Translations under genes and position numbers: made by a program | Source of the DNA: Desulfacinum sp. | GTDB lineage: Bacteria > Desulfobacterota > Syntrophobacteria > Syntrophobacterales > DSM-9756 | Direction of reading: 5' to 3' | Length of the DNA: 64,000 nucleotides | Assembly (NCBI GenBank): GCA_014359885.1 | Contig: JACIYN010000006.1 | Coordinates: forward strand, 62,001-126,000 | Shown: positions 33,156 to 41,984 of the stretch, piece by piece | Layout: each line of letters begins with the position of its first letter | How positions within the stretch are numbered: the first letter of the stretch is position 1 | Notes under the pieces: model-generated | What the model was told of the DNA's origin: nothing | What the model saw: the letters and a program-made list of their open reading frames with translations, nothing else | Database searches by the model: none

Positions 33156-33271
33156 ATGGGCCGGGACCCGCTCCCCTCTCCCACGTGCACACGCTCCCTG
33201 GGCTCCCCCCCCTGACCCGCTCGCCCCGGTCCCCAAGGCCCCAAATCGGTCGAATCGCCGCAAACCCCCGG

Positions 33272-33440
33272 GAGGGTGTCTGAAAATGCTGGGGATGATC
33301 GCTTCTTTCGTAGCGCAGCCCTTGAGGGCTGCGGAAGAGCCCCCGGACGCCGGATAGGCCCCCGGGTGTTGGCTCTGACTTCAAGAGGTTGCCATGGCCC
33401 TTTTTCCGCGGGGCTGAAGCCCCGCGGCTGCGAAGGGAAC
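33272..33440 (+). repeat. Dispersed intergenic repeat, copy B
   Basis: Begins GAGGGTGTCTGAAAATGCTG, continues with GGGATGATCGCTTCTTTCGTAG, a hairpin of GCAGCCCT and AGGGCTGC, and GGACGCCGGA, then a second perfect hairpin CGCGGGGCT, GA, AGCCCCGCG (about 33408-33427). It matches copy A through both hairpins. Confidence 0.75.
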
Positions 33441-33544
33441 GGAATCTCCCCGGCATCTTGAGCCGCAGAGCCGCTCCCAGACAAGCTTCCGGCCACCGCG
33501 AAGACGGAGCAACCTGAACCCCACCGGAACCAAAGGAGGATCCC

Positions 33545-35068
33545 ATGCTGGACAGTGTCGGCGACGTGTTGACGCTCACCGCAGGCAAGTTTCCCCATAA
33601 GACGGCGGTCATCAACTACGGCGGACCGTCCCTCACCTTCTCCCAGCTCCACGAACGCGCTAACCGGCTGGCCAATGCCTTGAGCCGCCTCGGGGTGCGC
33701 AAAGGGGACCGGGTGGCCTACCTCTTTCCCAACACCAGCACCTTTTTGGAAATCCATTTCGCCGTGGCCAAGATGGGGGCCGTGGGCGTGCCGCTCAACG
33801 TCCGGCTGGTGGGCCGGGAACTCCACTACCAGATCGACCACGCGGACGCCGTCTGCGTCATCTTCCATGAAGCCTTCCACGACACCGTGGCGTCCATCAA
33901 GGGCGCCCTTCCCAAGGTGCGGGCCTTCCTCTGTCACGGCCGGGAAGGGGACGGGGTCCTGTCCTACGAATCGGTCCTGCAGGGGGGAGATCCCCGGGAA
34001 CCCGACGAGACCGTGCTCCTCTACGACCAGAACGTGGTGCTCTACACCGCCGGGACCACCGGAGTTCCCAAGGGAGCGGTCCTCAGCCACAAGAATTCCC
34101 TCTTCAACGCCATGGCCATGATCATGGATTACGGGATGCGCCACGACGATGTGCTCCAGGTGGTGCCGCCCCTCTACCACAGCGCGTCCCTGAACGGATT
34201 CGCCGTCACGGGGGTTTTGCTGGGGGCTACCCAGGTTCTCCACGCCGCGGTGGACCTGGGTGAGATCTTCCAGAGCATCCAGGACCACCAGGTGACCTTC
34301 ACCTGGGGGCCCGCCACCCTTTGGCGCATGCTCCTGGCCTACCCGGACCGCGGCCGCTACGACACGTCCAGCGTCCGCATGGTGATCAACGGCGCCATGT
34401 ACATGCCCGCCGACATGCGCCGGGCGGTCCTGGAAATGTTTCCCAATGCGCGGATGGGGGATACCTACGGCATGACCGAGGCCTCCCCGTGCACCACAAT
34501 TCTCCGCCCCGAAGACGTCCTTCGAAAACCCGCGTCCGTGGGCGTTCCCCTCACCATCTGCGACGTGAAGATCTTCGACGAAAACGGCCGGGAACTGCCC
34601 CCCGGCCAAGTGGGCGAGATCGTCAACCGCGGAAACTTCATGATGGGCTACGACAAGAACCCGCAGGCCACGGCGGAAGCCGTCCGGAACGGCTGGTACC
34701 ACACGGGCGACCTGGGCAAGAAGGACGAGGAGGGCTTCATCTACCTGGTGGACCGGAAAAAGGACATGATCGTCACGGGCGGTGAAAACGTCTATTCCCG
34801 GGAGGTGGAGGAGGTGATCGCGTCCCATCCGGCGGTCTTCGAGACGGCCGTGATCGGTCTTCCCGACGAGAGGTGGGGGGAGCGGGTGACCGCCGTGGTG
34901 GTCCCCCGCCCGGGGGCCGCCGTGAGCGAAGAGGAGATCCTGGCCCACTGCCGGAAGAACCTGGCCGGATACAAGTGCCCCAAGGCCGTTGTCTTCCGGG
35001 AGGAACTTCCCAAGAGCGCCGCCGGAAAGATCCTCAAGAAGGACATTCGAGCCGCGCTCGTGGGGTAG
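33545..35068 (+). CDS. AMP-dependent acyl-CoA synthetase
   Basis: A 507-residue ANL ligase. P-loop L-Y-T-A-G-T-T-G-V-P-K-G (about 166-177), motif A5 Y-G-M-T-E-A, Y-H-T-G-D-L-G, D-R-K-K-D-M-I-V-T-G-G-E-N-V-Y-S, and catalytic Lys in S-A-A-G-K-I-L-K. AAAGGAGG precedes the ATG. It is the first plus-strand gene after the divergent merR operon and has a shared dyad upstream. It differs in sequence from the four other synthetases of the window, which suggests a separate substrate. A G-rich array follows the stop. Confidence 0.94.
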   Translation: MLDSVGDVLTLTAGKFPHKTAVINYGGPSLTFSQLHERANRLANALSRLGVRKGDRVAYLFPNTSTFLEIHFAVAKMGAVGVPLNVRLVGRELHYQIDHADAVCVIFHEAFHDTVASIKGALPKVRAFLCHGREGDGVLSYESVLQGGDPREPDETVLLYDQNVVLYTAGTTGVPKGAVLSHKNSLFNAMAMIMDYGMRHDDVLQVVPPLYHSASLNGFAVTGVLLGATQVLHAAVDLGEIFQSIQDHQVTFTWGPATLWRMLLAYPDRGRYDTSSVRMVINGAMYMPADMRRAVLEMFPNARMGDTYGMTEASPCTTILRPEDVLRKPASVGVPLTICDVKIFDENGRELPPGQVGEIVNRGNFMMGYDKNPQATAEAVRNGWYHTGDLGKKDEEGFIYLVDRKKDMIVTGGENVYSREVEEVIASHPAVFETAVIGLPDERWGERVTAVVVPRPGAAVSEEEILAHCRKNLAGYKCPKAVVFREELPKSAAGKILKKDIRAALVG

Positions 35069-35070
35069 AA

Positions 35071-35215
35071 GGCAAGAGGCGAAAGGGGAAAGGTCAAAGG
35101 CAAAAGGCAAAAGGTTAAAGGGAAAAGGGGAAAATGGCAGGGAGTATGGCACGCGCCTCCGTCTATCCCCTACCCCCTATCCCTTATCCCCTAATCCTTA
35201 ATCCTTCCAATCCTT
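35071..35215. repeat. Opposed heptamer arrays between two synthetase genes
   Basis: After the stop: GGCAAGA, GGCGAAA, GGGGAAA, GGTCAAA, GGCAAAA, GGCAAAA, GGTTAAA, GGGAAAA, GGGGAAA in one phase (35071-35133). Before the next start: CTATCCC, CTATCCC, TTATCCC, CTAATCC, TTAATCC units (about 35161-35215). The two halves are partly complementary. Confidence 0.92.
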
Positions 35216-35277
35216 GTTCCTTTCTTGAGCCATTCCAGGGAATTTCATAGCCGAATCAGCAAAATGGAGGACCAGCC

Positions 35278-36951
35278 ATGAACGAACGCATCCAAGGATT
35301 TCCCGCCACGTCCAACGACGACTATCCACTCAACATGATCACCTTCCTGAAACATGCGGCCCGGAACTATCCGGAGGCGGAGGTGGTGTCCCGGAATCTG
35401 GACGGGAGCCTCCACCGGACCACCTACGGCGAAACCTGGATCCGCGTAAAGAGGCTCGCCAAGGCCCTGCAAGGGATCGGGGTCCGGCCGGGGGACCGGG
35501 TGGGCGCCCTGGACTGGAACACCCACCGGTTCATGGAACTCTACTTCGCCGTCTCGGGCATCGGCGCGGTGCTCCTGGAACTCAACCCCCGCATTTCCGG
35601 CGCCGAACGCGCCTACGTGGTGAACCACAGCGAAGCCCGGTTCGTGGCCGTCTGCGCGTCCCTCTTGCCCCTCATGGAACCCCTGGCGGCGGAATGTCCC
35701 GCCGTGCAGGGGGTGATCGTCCTGGACGATCTGGGCCGGGGTCTTCCGGAAACCGCCTATCCCGCCGCCCACGACTATGAAGCTCTCATCGCGGAAACCG
35801 ACGACGATTTCCAATTTCCCTGGATCGACGAACGGTCGGCCTGCACGGCCTGCTACACGTCCGGGACCACCGGAAAGCCCAAGGGGGTCTACAATTCCCA
35901 CCGGGCCATGTACCTGCACACCCTGGCCATCGCCCAGGCGCTGAACATGACCCAGGACGACGTCATCCTGCAGATCGTTCCCATGTTCCACGCCCAGGGC
36001 TGGGGCCTGTTCTTCTGCGGGCCCATGCTGGGGGCGAAGCTGGTCTTTCCCGGCCGTTACACCATGGAGGATCCGTCGTCCCTGGTGGATCTTCTGGTGG
36101 ACCAGAAGGTGACCGTGACCTGCGGGGCGCCGGCCATCTTCCTGCCCATGCTGCACCACATCAAGAAGATGGACCAAAAGCCGGATCTCACGGGTCTTCG
36201 CATGATCAGCGGCGCCACGGAACCGCCCCTGGCCCTCATGAAGGGATACCATGAACTGGGGGGCGCCCGGGTGATCCACGCCTACGGGGCCACGGAAACG
36301 GCTCCCCTGGTGACCGTGAACCACCTGAAGCCGTCCCTGAAAGACCTTTCGGAAGAGGAACGCTGGGAGCTCCGAAAGAAGCAGGGCCTTCCCGTTCCGG
36401 GGCTGGACGTGTTGGTGGTGGGGCCCGACGGGGCGGAACTTCCCCGGGACGGGAGCAAGGTGGGCGAAGTGCTCATCCGCGGTCCTTGGATCACCCGGAC
36501 CTACTACAAAGATCCCCGGAGCGACGAATCCTTCACCCGGGACGGCTACTGGCGAAGCGGCGATGCGGGAACCATTGACCCCAACGGATACCTGAAGATC
36601 ACCGACCGCTTCAAGGACCTCATCAAGAGCGGCGGCGAGTGGATCTCGTCCATCGACCTGGAAAACGCCATCATGGCGCATCCGGACGTGCTGGAGGCGG
36701 CCGTGATCGGCATCCCGCATCCCAAGTGGGAGGAACGGCCGCTGGCCCTGGTGGTGCCCCAGGAAAGCGCCCGGGGAACCCTCACCAAGGAGGCCGTCCT
36801 GGACTTCATCCGCCCCCATTTCGCCAAGTGGCAGCTGCCCGACGAGGTGCTCTTCGTGGACGCCATCCCCAAGACGAGTGTGGGCAAATTCGCCAAGCGC
36901 GTGGCCAGGGAGCAGTACGCCGACTATTATGGCGGGACGAGTGACGAGTGA
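35278..36951 (+). CDS. Medium/long-chain acyl-CoA synthetase (AlkK-like)
   Basis: A 557-residue ligase. P-loop C-Y-T-S-G-T-T-G-K-P-K-G (about 192-203), motif A5 Y-G-A-T-E-T-A, G-L-P-V-P-G-L-D near the A6 region, W-R-S-G-D-A-G, D-R-F-K-D-L-I-K-S-G-G-E-W-I-S-S and final Lys in S-V-G-K-F-A-K. The E-W-I-S-S motif and the L-x-x-x-Q-G-L-P segment are typical of the medium-chain AlkK/FadD3-like group. The last residues G-G-T-S-D-E and the stop TGA are made by GACGAGT heptamers, so its natural end has been lost or replaced. Confidence 0.94.
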   Translation: MNERIQGFPATSNDDYPLNMITFLKHAARNYPEAEVVSRNLDGSLHRTTYGETWIRVKRLAKALQGIGVRPGDRVGALDWNTHRFMELYFAVSGIGAVLLELNPRISGAERAYVVNHSEARFVAVCASLLPLMEPLAAECPAVQGVIVLDDLGRGLPETAYPAAHDYEALIAETDDDFQFPWIDERSACTACYTSGTTGKPKGVYNSHRAMYLHTLAIAQALNMTQDDVILQIVPMFHAQGWGLFFCGPMLGAKLVFPGRYTMEDPSSLVDLLVDQKVTVTCGAPAIFLPMLHHIKKMDQKPDLTGLRMISGATEPPLALMKGYHELGGARVIHAYGATETAPLVTVNHLKPSLKDLSEEERWELRKKQGLPVPGLDVLVVGPDGAELPRDGSKVGEVLIRGPWITRTYYKDPRSDESFTRDGYWRSGDAGTIDPNGYLKITDRFKDLIKSGGEWISSIDLENAIMAHPDVLEAAVIGIPHPKWEERPLALVVPQESARGTLTKEAVLDFIRPHFAKWQLPDEVLFVDAIPKTSVGKFAKRVAREQYADYYGGTSDE

Positions 36952-37022
36952 TGAGTGATGAGTGATGAGTGCAGATTCGATGATTGCTCCCCCTTTTTCC
37001 AAAGGGGGGTCGGGGGGATTGA
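36931..37022. repeat. GACGAGT array and CCCCC/AAAGGGGGG palindrome
   Basis: GACGAGT, GACGAGT, GATGAGT, GATGAGT, GATGAGT (about 36936-36970) run through the synthetase stop. The palindrome CCCCCTTTTT, CCAAAGGGGGG, TCGGGGGGATT is at 36988-37020. Confidence 0.9.
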
Positions 37023-37081
37023 ATAAGTGATGGGTATGACATGTGCGGAGAGCCTGTCCGTGGAAGGGAGGATGGAAAAGG

Positions 37082-37861
37082 ATGCCTGAACTGGTGGAAA
37101 TCGTCGATCACGGTCGGGTTCGGGAAGTGGCCATGAATCGGCCCAGGAACCTGAATGCCTTGAACCTCCAGCTCATGACCGAACTGGCCGACGCCCTCAC
37201 GGCCGCGGCGGCGGACGCTTCCGTGCGCGCCGTGCTCCTGACGGGGCGGGGCAAGGCCTTCTGCGCCGGAGGGGACCTGAAGTGGGCCTTGGACTTTGCC
37301 GACGATCCGGGGGTGTCCTTGCACACCCTGGCGGGGCAACTCAACCGGGTGGCGGTGGAACTCCGCAACATGCCGAAACCGGTGGCAGCCGCCGTCCAGG
37401 GAGCGGCGGCAGGCGCGGGCTTCACCCTGGCGCTTGCCTGCGATTTTCGGGTGATGGAAAAATCGGCCTTCTTCCAGCAGGCCTACACGTCCAACGGGCT
37501 GTGCATCGACGGGGGAGGCACGTTCACCCTGCCGCGCCTGGTGGGGATGGCCCGGGCCCTGGAAATCGCCGCCTTCGACGAACGGATCCCGGCCGAGAAG
37601 GCCCTGGAATGGGGGCTGGTCACCCGGCTGGCCGAAGACGGCGCCGCCCGGGACGAGGCCCTCGACATGCTCAATCGCCTGGCCCAGCGCTCGCTCCATT
37701 CCTTCGCCCGCTGCAAGGATCTCTTCAACCGGGCGTTTCAGAACGACTTTGAAACCCAGGCGGAACGGGAGCGCCGGGCCCTGGCGGCCTGCGCCCGCCA
37801 CGAAGACGGCCGGGAAGGGCTGCGGGCGTTTGTGGAAAAACGGCCGCCGAAGTTTGTGTGA
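37082..37861 (+). CDS. Enoyl-CoA hydratase/isomerase (crotonase family)
   Basis: A 259-residue crotonase-fold protein. Oxyanion-hole parts are A-G-G-D-L-K-W (about 70) and G-A-A-A-G-A-G-F. The two Glu of enoyl-CoA hydratase are not both present: the first position is not acidic (Y-T-S-N-G-L), the second is Asp in C-I-D-G-G-G-T-F. This pattern is as in PaaG-type isomerases, so double-bond isomerisation is as likely as hydration. The start with a purine-rich site at 37082 is preferred over 37043. It stands between two synthetase genes with 130-190-bp gaps. Confidence 0.9.
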   Translation: MPELVEIVDHGRVREVAMNRPRNLNALNLQLMTELADALTAAAADASVRAVLLTGRGKAFCAGGDLKWALDFADDPGVSLHTLAGQLNRVAVELRNMPKPVAAAVQGAAAGAGFTLALACDFRVMEKSAFFQQAYTSNGLCIDGGGTFTLPRLVGMARALEIAAFDERIPAEKALEWGLVTRLAEDGAARDEALDMLNRLAQRSLHSFARCKDLFNRAFQNDFETQAERERRALAACARHEDGREGLRAFVEKRPPKFV

Positions 37862-37862
37862 G

Positions 37863-38040
37863 ACGCCAGGTAGAAAGGGACAAGGATTAGAAGGATTAAG
37901 GATTAAGGGGTAAAGGGGTAGGACGGGGGTCTTTCTTCCCTCCTTTTCCCTTGAACCTTGCTCCTTGTTGCTTTCCCCCTTTCGCCTTTAACCTTTTACC
38001 TTTCACCTTTTACCTTTCCCCTTACCTCCAACCCGAAAGG
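37863..38040. repeat. Opposed heptamer arrays before the third synthetase
   Basis: G-rich units GGATTAGAA, GGATTAA, GGATTAA, GGGGTAA, AGGGGTAG follow the crotonase stop (to about 37923). C-rich units CCTTTCG, CCTTTAA, CCTTTTA, CCTTTCA, CCTTTTA, CCTTTCC (about 37978-38025) precede the next start. Confidence 0.92.
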
Positions 38041-38049
38041 AGTGCGCTC

Positions 38050-39702
38050 ATGGTGTCGGGAAAACCGCTCAAAAGTGAGGATCAGGGCCATTACCACCGT
38101 TTCGACCGGGACAGCATCCAGTTTCTGCGGACGCGCTACAACCGCATCACCCGCTGGGTCATCGCGGACATCGTGCGGCGAAGCGCCTACCGCTACCCCG
38201 ACAAGCCCGCCCTCGTCTTCGGGGATACGGTGCTCACTTACGCCCAGCTGGAGGAAGCCACCAACCGCGTGGCCCAGGGCCTCCTTTCCCTGGGCCTGAA
38301 GCGCTTCGACCGAGTGGCCATCCTGGCCCACAACACCCTCCACCACGTGCTCACCTGGCTGGGAACGGCCAAGGCCGGCGGGATCTACCTGGCCATCAAC
38401 TACCTGCTGCGCGGAAAGGACATCGCCTACTGCATCAACCATTCGGAAGCGCGCTTCTTCATCGTGGAAGACGCTCTGGCCGAACTGGTGGACGGCGTTT
38501 TGGACGACATGCCCACGGTGTCCCACCGGATCTGGTCCAACCAGGGGGCGGGGAAGGCGGCCCCGGAAGGCTGGCTCGACTTCGACGCCTGGACGGAGGC
38601 CCAGTCCCCGGAAGAGCCCGCCGTGGACCTTTACATCGAGGATCCCGTGCAGATGACCTATACCAGCGGCACCGAGTCCCTTCCCAAGGGCGTGGTGCTC
38701 ACCAACCAGTCCCTCATGGCCCAGTACATGGGGGCCATCGTGGACGGGGAGTATTCTTCCGAGGACGTGAACCTGAACGCGCTGCCCATCTTCCACTGCG
38801 CCCAGCGCGACGTCTTCCTCACGCCCTTCCTGTGGCTGGGGGCCACCAACGTGCTGCTTCCCACGGCCGATGTGCCCACCGTCCTGGAACAGATCGAAAG
38901 ACACCGGGCCACGGTCTTTTTCGCCCCGCCCACGGTCTGGATCGGGCTCTTGCGCCATCCCGACTTCGAAAAGAGGGATCTTTCTTCGGTGCAGAAGGGC
39001 TACTACGGCGCCTCCATCATGCCCGTGGAGATCCTCAAGGAGATCCAGCGGCGGCTGCCGTCCTGCCGGCGTCTCTACAACTACTACGGCCAGACGGAGC
39101 TTTCCCCGTACCACACGATCCTCAAACCCGCCGACCAGCTCACCAAGCCGGGTTCCGCCGGCATGGGCGGCCTCAACATGGAAACCACCCTCCTGGACGA
39201 CCTGTGCCGGCCCGTGGAAGTACCGGGTGTTCCCGGCGAAATTTGCGGCCGCGGCCCCCATGTGATGCTCATGTACTTCAAGGATCCGGAAAAGACCGAG
39301 GAGGCCATGGCCGGCGGCTGGTTCCATTCGGGGGATGTGGGCGTCCTGGACGGGGACCGCTACATCACGGTGGTGGACCGAAAGAAGGACATGGTGAAGA
39401 CGGGCGGCGAAAACGTGTCCACCCGGGAGGTGGAGGAGGTGATCTACACGGATCCGCGGGTGTCGGAGGTGGCGGTGATCGGCGTGCCCCATCCCAAGTG
39501 GGTGGAGGCGGTGACGGCCATCGTGGTGCCCAAGGCGGGCGAGACCGTGACGGAAGAGGAGATCATCGCCCTGTGCAAGCGGGAGTTGGCCGGCTTCAAG
39601 GTGCCCAAGGCCGTGGTGGTGGTGGAGGCCCTTCCCAGGACCCCCACGGGAAAGATCCTCAAGCGCGACCTGCGAAAGCACTACAACGATCTTTTCCGCT
39701 GA
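38050..39702 (+). CDS. AMP-binding acyl-CoA synthetase, variant P-loop
   Basis: A 550-residue ligase with variant P-loop T-Y-T-S-G-T-E-S-L-P-K-G (about 203-214; the common form is S-G-T-T-G-x-P-K-G). A5 is Y-G-Q-T-E-L, then F-H-S-G-D-V-G, D-R-K-K-D-M-V-K-T-G-G-E-N-V and final Lys in T-P-T-G-K-I-L-K. It is FadD13-like in these motifs. The start at 38050 has AAGGAG; the frame extends upstream into the heptamer array, giving a false 33-residue leader. It ends the first block of island genes. Confidence 0.93.
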   Translation: MVSGKPLKSEDQGHYHRFDRDSIQFLRTRYNRITRWVIADIVRRSAYRYPDKPALVFGDTVLTYAQLEEATNRVAQGLLSLGLKRFDRVAILAHNTLHHVLTWLGTAKAGGIYLAINYLLRGKDIAYCINHSEARFFIVEDALAELVDGVLDDMPTVSHRIWSNQGAGKAAPEGWLDFDAWTEAQSPEEPAVDLYIEDPVQMTYTSGTESLPKGVVLTNQSLMAQYMGAIVDGEYSSEDVNLNALPIFHCAQRDVFLTPFLWLGATNVLLPTADVPTVLEQIERHRATVFFAPPTVWIGLLRHPDFEKRDLSSVQKGYYGASIMPVEILKEIQRRLPSCRRLYNYYGQTELSPYHTILKPADQLTKPGSAGMGGLNMETTLLDDLCRPVEVPGVPGEICGRGPHVMLMYFKDPEKTEEAMAGGWFHSGDVGVLDGDRYITVVDRKKDMVKTGGENVSTREVEEVIYTDPRVSEVAVIGVPHPKWVEAVTAIVVPKAGETVTEEEIIALCKRELAGFKVPKAVVVVEALPRTPTGKILKRDLRKHYNDLFR

Positions 39703-39859
39703 CGGCATGCAGGCGTTGGCATCCGGCGGCCTTCCGGCCCCTCGGCCGGGGCCGCCTCTCCGCCCGCTCAACGTGCCCAGGCTCTTGCGCTCGGCAACAG
39801 CCGGTCTCTTGCGCAGTGAGCCAAGGGGCGGCAGCGGTATTGGGGCCGCAACGCGATTC

Positions 39860-40291
39860 CTAAAAACGCAATAGATGAACTTCCGGGAAGTGGTCCCGCA
39901 CGGCTCTGACCAATTTTTTGTCAGCGGTCCAGAGTTCGGTTCCGAGGCGTCGAGAGAGGGCTAGATAATGAGCATCGTAGGTGGCTGAAAGGCGCATCTG
40001 GCGGGAAATCTGAAGGGCTTCCTCATGAAGGATCGGATCTGTAAAGAGCCTGATGCCGAGGGACAAGGCAATTTGCAGGAGCGCCTCTGCTTCGTCGGTG
40101 TTGAGGTAACCGTGCCGTTCGTACCGGTGCAAAACATTGGTGATTTCGTAATGAACCAGTGCAGGCGCAACGGGTCTTCGTCCCGCATCCTTCCATGAAC
40201 GCCACAGCTGTGCTGCGTGGGATTCGGGCCCTTCGCTGAGCACCAGTCGGAGCACGAAACTAGCGTCCACGCAGACCCAATATCTGGGCAT
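39860..40291 (-). CDS. PIN-domain toxin (VapC-like)
   Basis: A 143-residue PIN ribonuclease. The four acids of the site can be seen: D in V-D-A-S-F-V near residue 9, E in Y-E-I-T-N-V near 50, D in T-Y-D-A-H-Y-L-A-L near 103 and D in T-A-D-K-K-L-V near 121. The expected activity is Mg2+-dependent RNA cleavage. Start with GAGAGG at 40291; it overlaps the antitoxin gene by 32 bp. Base use is less GC-rich than in the neighbours and it stands in the middle of an acyl-CoA region, which suggests transfer. Confidence 0.92.
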   Translation of the reverse strand: MPRYWVCVDASFVLRLVLSEGPESHAAQLWRSWKDAGRRPVAPALVHYEITNVLHRYERHGYLNTDEAEALLQIALSLGIRLFTDPILHEEALQISRQMRLSATYDAHYLALSRRLGTELWTADKKLVRAVRDHFPEVHLLRF

Positions 40292-40574
40292 CCCGTTCCT
40301 CTCTTGCCTGTTTGAGGACCTCCTCTGGAGGAGGGATCGGATCACCGCCACGTCGTGCCAGGATCCGGCGGTTCAAGACAAAGATGTCTTCCAACGTTTT
40401 TTCGTAATCGACGGCATGTTGGCCGGTGAGACGGTCGTATTCTTCTGCGGACATGATGACCACGCTGGGGCGTCCCTTCCTTTCTACGATGAAGGTTTCC
40501 CCGTTCGTCTCGGCGCGGCGCAAAACCTCCCCAAAACGGTCTCTCGCCTCTCGTGCAGTGAGGACATGGGGCAT
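40260..40574 (-). CDS. Phd/YefM-type antitoxin
   Basis: A 104-residue Phd/YefM antitoxin. The DNA-binding N terminus has T-A-R-E-A-R-D-R-F-G-E-V-L-R-R-A, then V-E-R-K-G-R-P-S-V-V-I-M-S-A-E-E-Y-D-R-L. The C-terminal part is longer than in Phd and ends in a basic stretch; it should wrap the PIN partner encoded by the overlapping gene. An A/T-rich stretch with TTAATATTA at about 40616-40626 upstream is a likely autoregulated promoter. Confidence 0.92.
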   Translation of the reverse strand: MPHVLTAREARDRFGEVLRRAETNGETFIVERKGRPSVVIMSAEEYDRLTGQHAVDYEKTLEDIFVLNRRILARRGGDPIPPPEEVLKQAREERDAQILGLRGR

Positions 40575-40684
40575 CTTGTCCCTCCACGGTGTTCTAAGGA
40601 CAGTCGTTTAATTTTTCTTAATATTACTCTGCCGACGGAACCAGGCAACAGAGCATTCTGTTGCCCCTGTTTCACCAAGCTCCC

Positions 40685-40735
40685 TTATCCCATACCCCCT
40701 ATCCCCTATCCCTTTCCCTACCGCCCCTCACAATC
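40685..40735 (-). repeat. Heptamer array at the end of the zinc-ribbon gene
   Basis: TTATCCC, ATACCCC, CTATCCC, CTATCCC, TTTCCCT units on the plus strand reach to the stop of the minus-strand gene at 40728; in its sense they are G-rich. Confidence 0.75.
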
Positions 40736-41984
40736 GTCGTCCCCACCGCAGCGCGTTCCTGGGAAGGGCGCAGCCCAGCTCGTCCTGGATCCATTCGGCG
40801 CCCAGGGGGTGAAGAGGCAGGAACAGCAGGCGCTTGCCCCGGAAGGCGAACCGGGCGCCGCGGATTCGCGGGAATAAATCCTCCTTGGCGGTCGCTACGG
40901 CGCCCAGCAGGATGGGCGTGAACTGGAAGGCTTCCACGGCCGGAAGGGTCACGGGGTAGAGTCCGTTCCGGGGCGCCTTGCTCCGCGTAGGATAATCGGG
41001 CTGGGCCACGGTGGCGAAGCGCGCCAGCCGAAGCAGGTGCTTGGGAGACACCTTGAAGGCGGGCACCACGAAACGGAAGGGGCGGGATGCCGCCTCCGGA
41101 GGGATCCGTCGGGGGATGTTGGCCAGGCGCACGAAGTCGCCCACGGTTTCCAGAGGCAGTCCCCCGCAGGAAATGTCCAACTCCCAGAAGGGAACCCAGG
41201 CGGCGCCCGGCAAATCGTTGTGGGAAAAGGATGCCTCCACGCGCTGAAAGCCCGTGGGCCCCATTTCCCAGAAGGAATCGCAGTTGCGGCAGAAAAGGAC
41301 CAGCGTGTCCCGGTCCCCTTCCAGGTCGTCGCCGCAATGGGGGCAGAGCGTGGGCCGGAAGACCGGCGGGGAGGGCGAAGGGGCGGGCCGGGGAGGTTCC
41401 ACCGGGACTTCGGGCGGGATCGCGCCCGGGGAGATCCTTCGGCCCGTCACGGCATCCACCCACGCGCCGTCTTCCCGGAAGACGGGGCTGTGGATCAGGC
41501 TCAGGGTCTCGCCGATGAAGGCCTGGAAGAAGGGCTTTCCGGAAGTTGCCTTGAGGCGCCCCCTGAGGCCGTGTCCCAGCCGTTTCAGGAATTCCTTTCG
41601 AAGGACAGAGGCGGCGAGAAAGCGGCCGGGGCTTTCCGGCCCGGCAAAGCGCAGCGGAAGGGCCTGGGGCCGCAGCCCCAGGGAGCAGGGAAGGCCGGGG
41701 AGATCATCGGCGGCGCAGGCGCTGGTGTCCAGAACGCGGTGGACCACCCGGTCCCCGTCCAGGGCGAAGACCAGGCCGCGGAATCGCCAGTAGGGGACCA
41801 GCAGCAGGTCCTTGCGGGCGTGGGCGGGGGCGGGCGGCAGCACGTAGGAAAAATGGGGCCGCTGGTCCACGAAGAGGCGCACCCGGCAGAAGGGGCACTG
41901 GAGGATCCGGTCCGTCTCCTCCAGGACCACGGTGCCTCCGCACTGGGGGCACGATTGGTGGATCTGGAAACTAGAGCCGTTCAC
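40728..41984 (-). CDS. Hypothetical zinc-ribbon protein
   Basis: A 418-residue protein without a recognised family. An N-terminal zinc ribbon (C-P-Q-C-G-G, C-P-F-C-R-V) and a second one in the middle (C-P-H-C-G-D, C-R-N-C-D-S-F-W) are clear; between them lies a Pro-rich linker (about residues 195-215). The C-terminal third has W-V-P-F-W-E-L and Y-W-R-F-R-G-like aromatic stretches repeated from the N-terminal half, so it may be an internal duplication. No signal peptide. Its start overlaps the stop of the SPFH gene by 14 bp, so the two are translated as a pair. Confidence 0.75.
   Translation of the reverse strand: MNGSSFQIHQSCPQCGGTVVLEETDRILQCPFCRVRLFVDQRPHFSYVLPPAPAHARKDLLLVPYWRFRGLVFALDGDRVVHRVLDTSACAADDLPGLPCSLGLRPQALPLRFAGPESPGRFLAASVLRKEFLKRLGHGLRGRLKATSGKPFFQAFIGETLSLIHSPVFREDGAWVDAVTGRRISPGAIPPEVPVEPPRPAPSPSPPVFRPTLCPHCGDDLEGDRDTLVLFCRNCDSFWEMGPTGFQRVEASFSHNDLPGAAWVPFWELDISCGGLPLETVGDFVRLANIPRRIPPEAASRPFRFVVPAFKVSPKHLLRLARFATVAQPDYPTRSKAPRNGLYPVTLPAVEAFQFTPILLGAVATAKEDLFPRIRGARFAFRGKRLLFLPLHPLGAEWIQDELGCALPRNALRWGRRL

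Noticed and set aside
37951..38049. Leader of 33 residues on a synthetase
   Set aside because: It is translated C-rich heptamer array (P-F-A-F-N-L-L-P-F-T-F); the ATG at 38050 has its own ribosome site.
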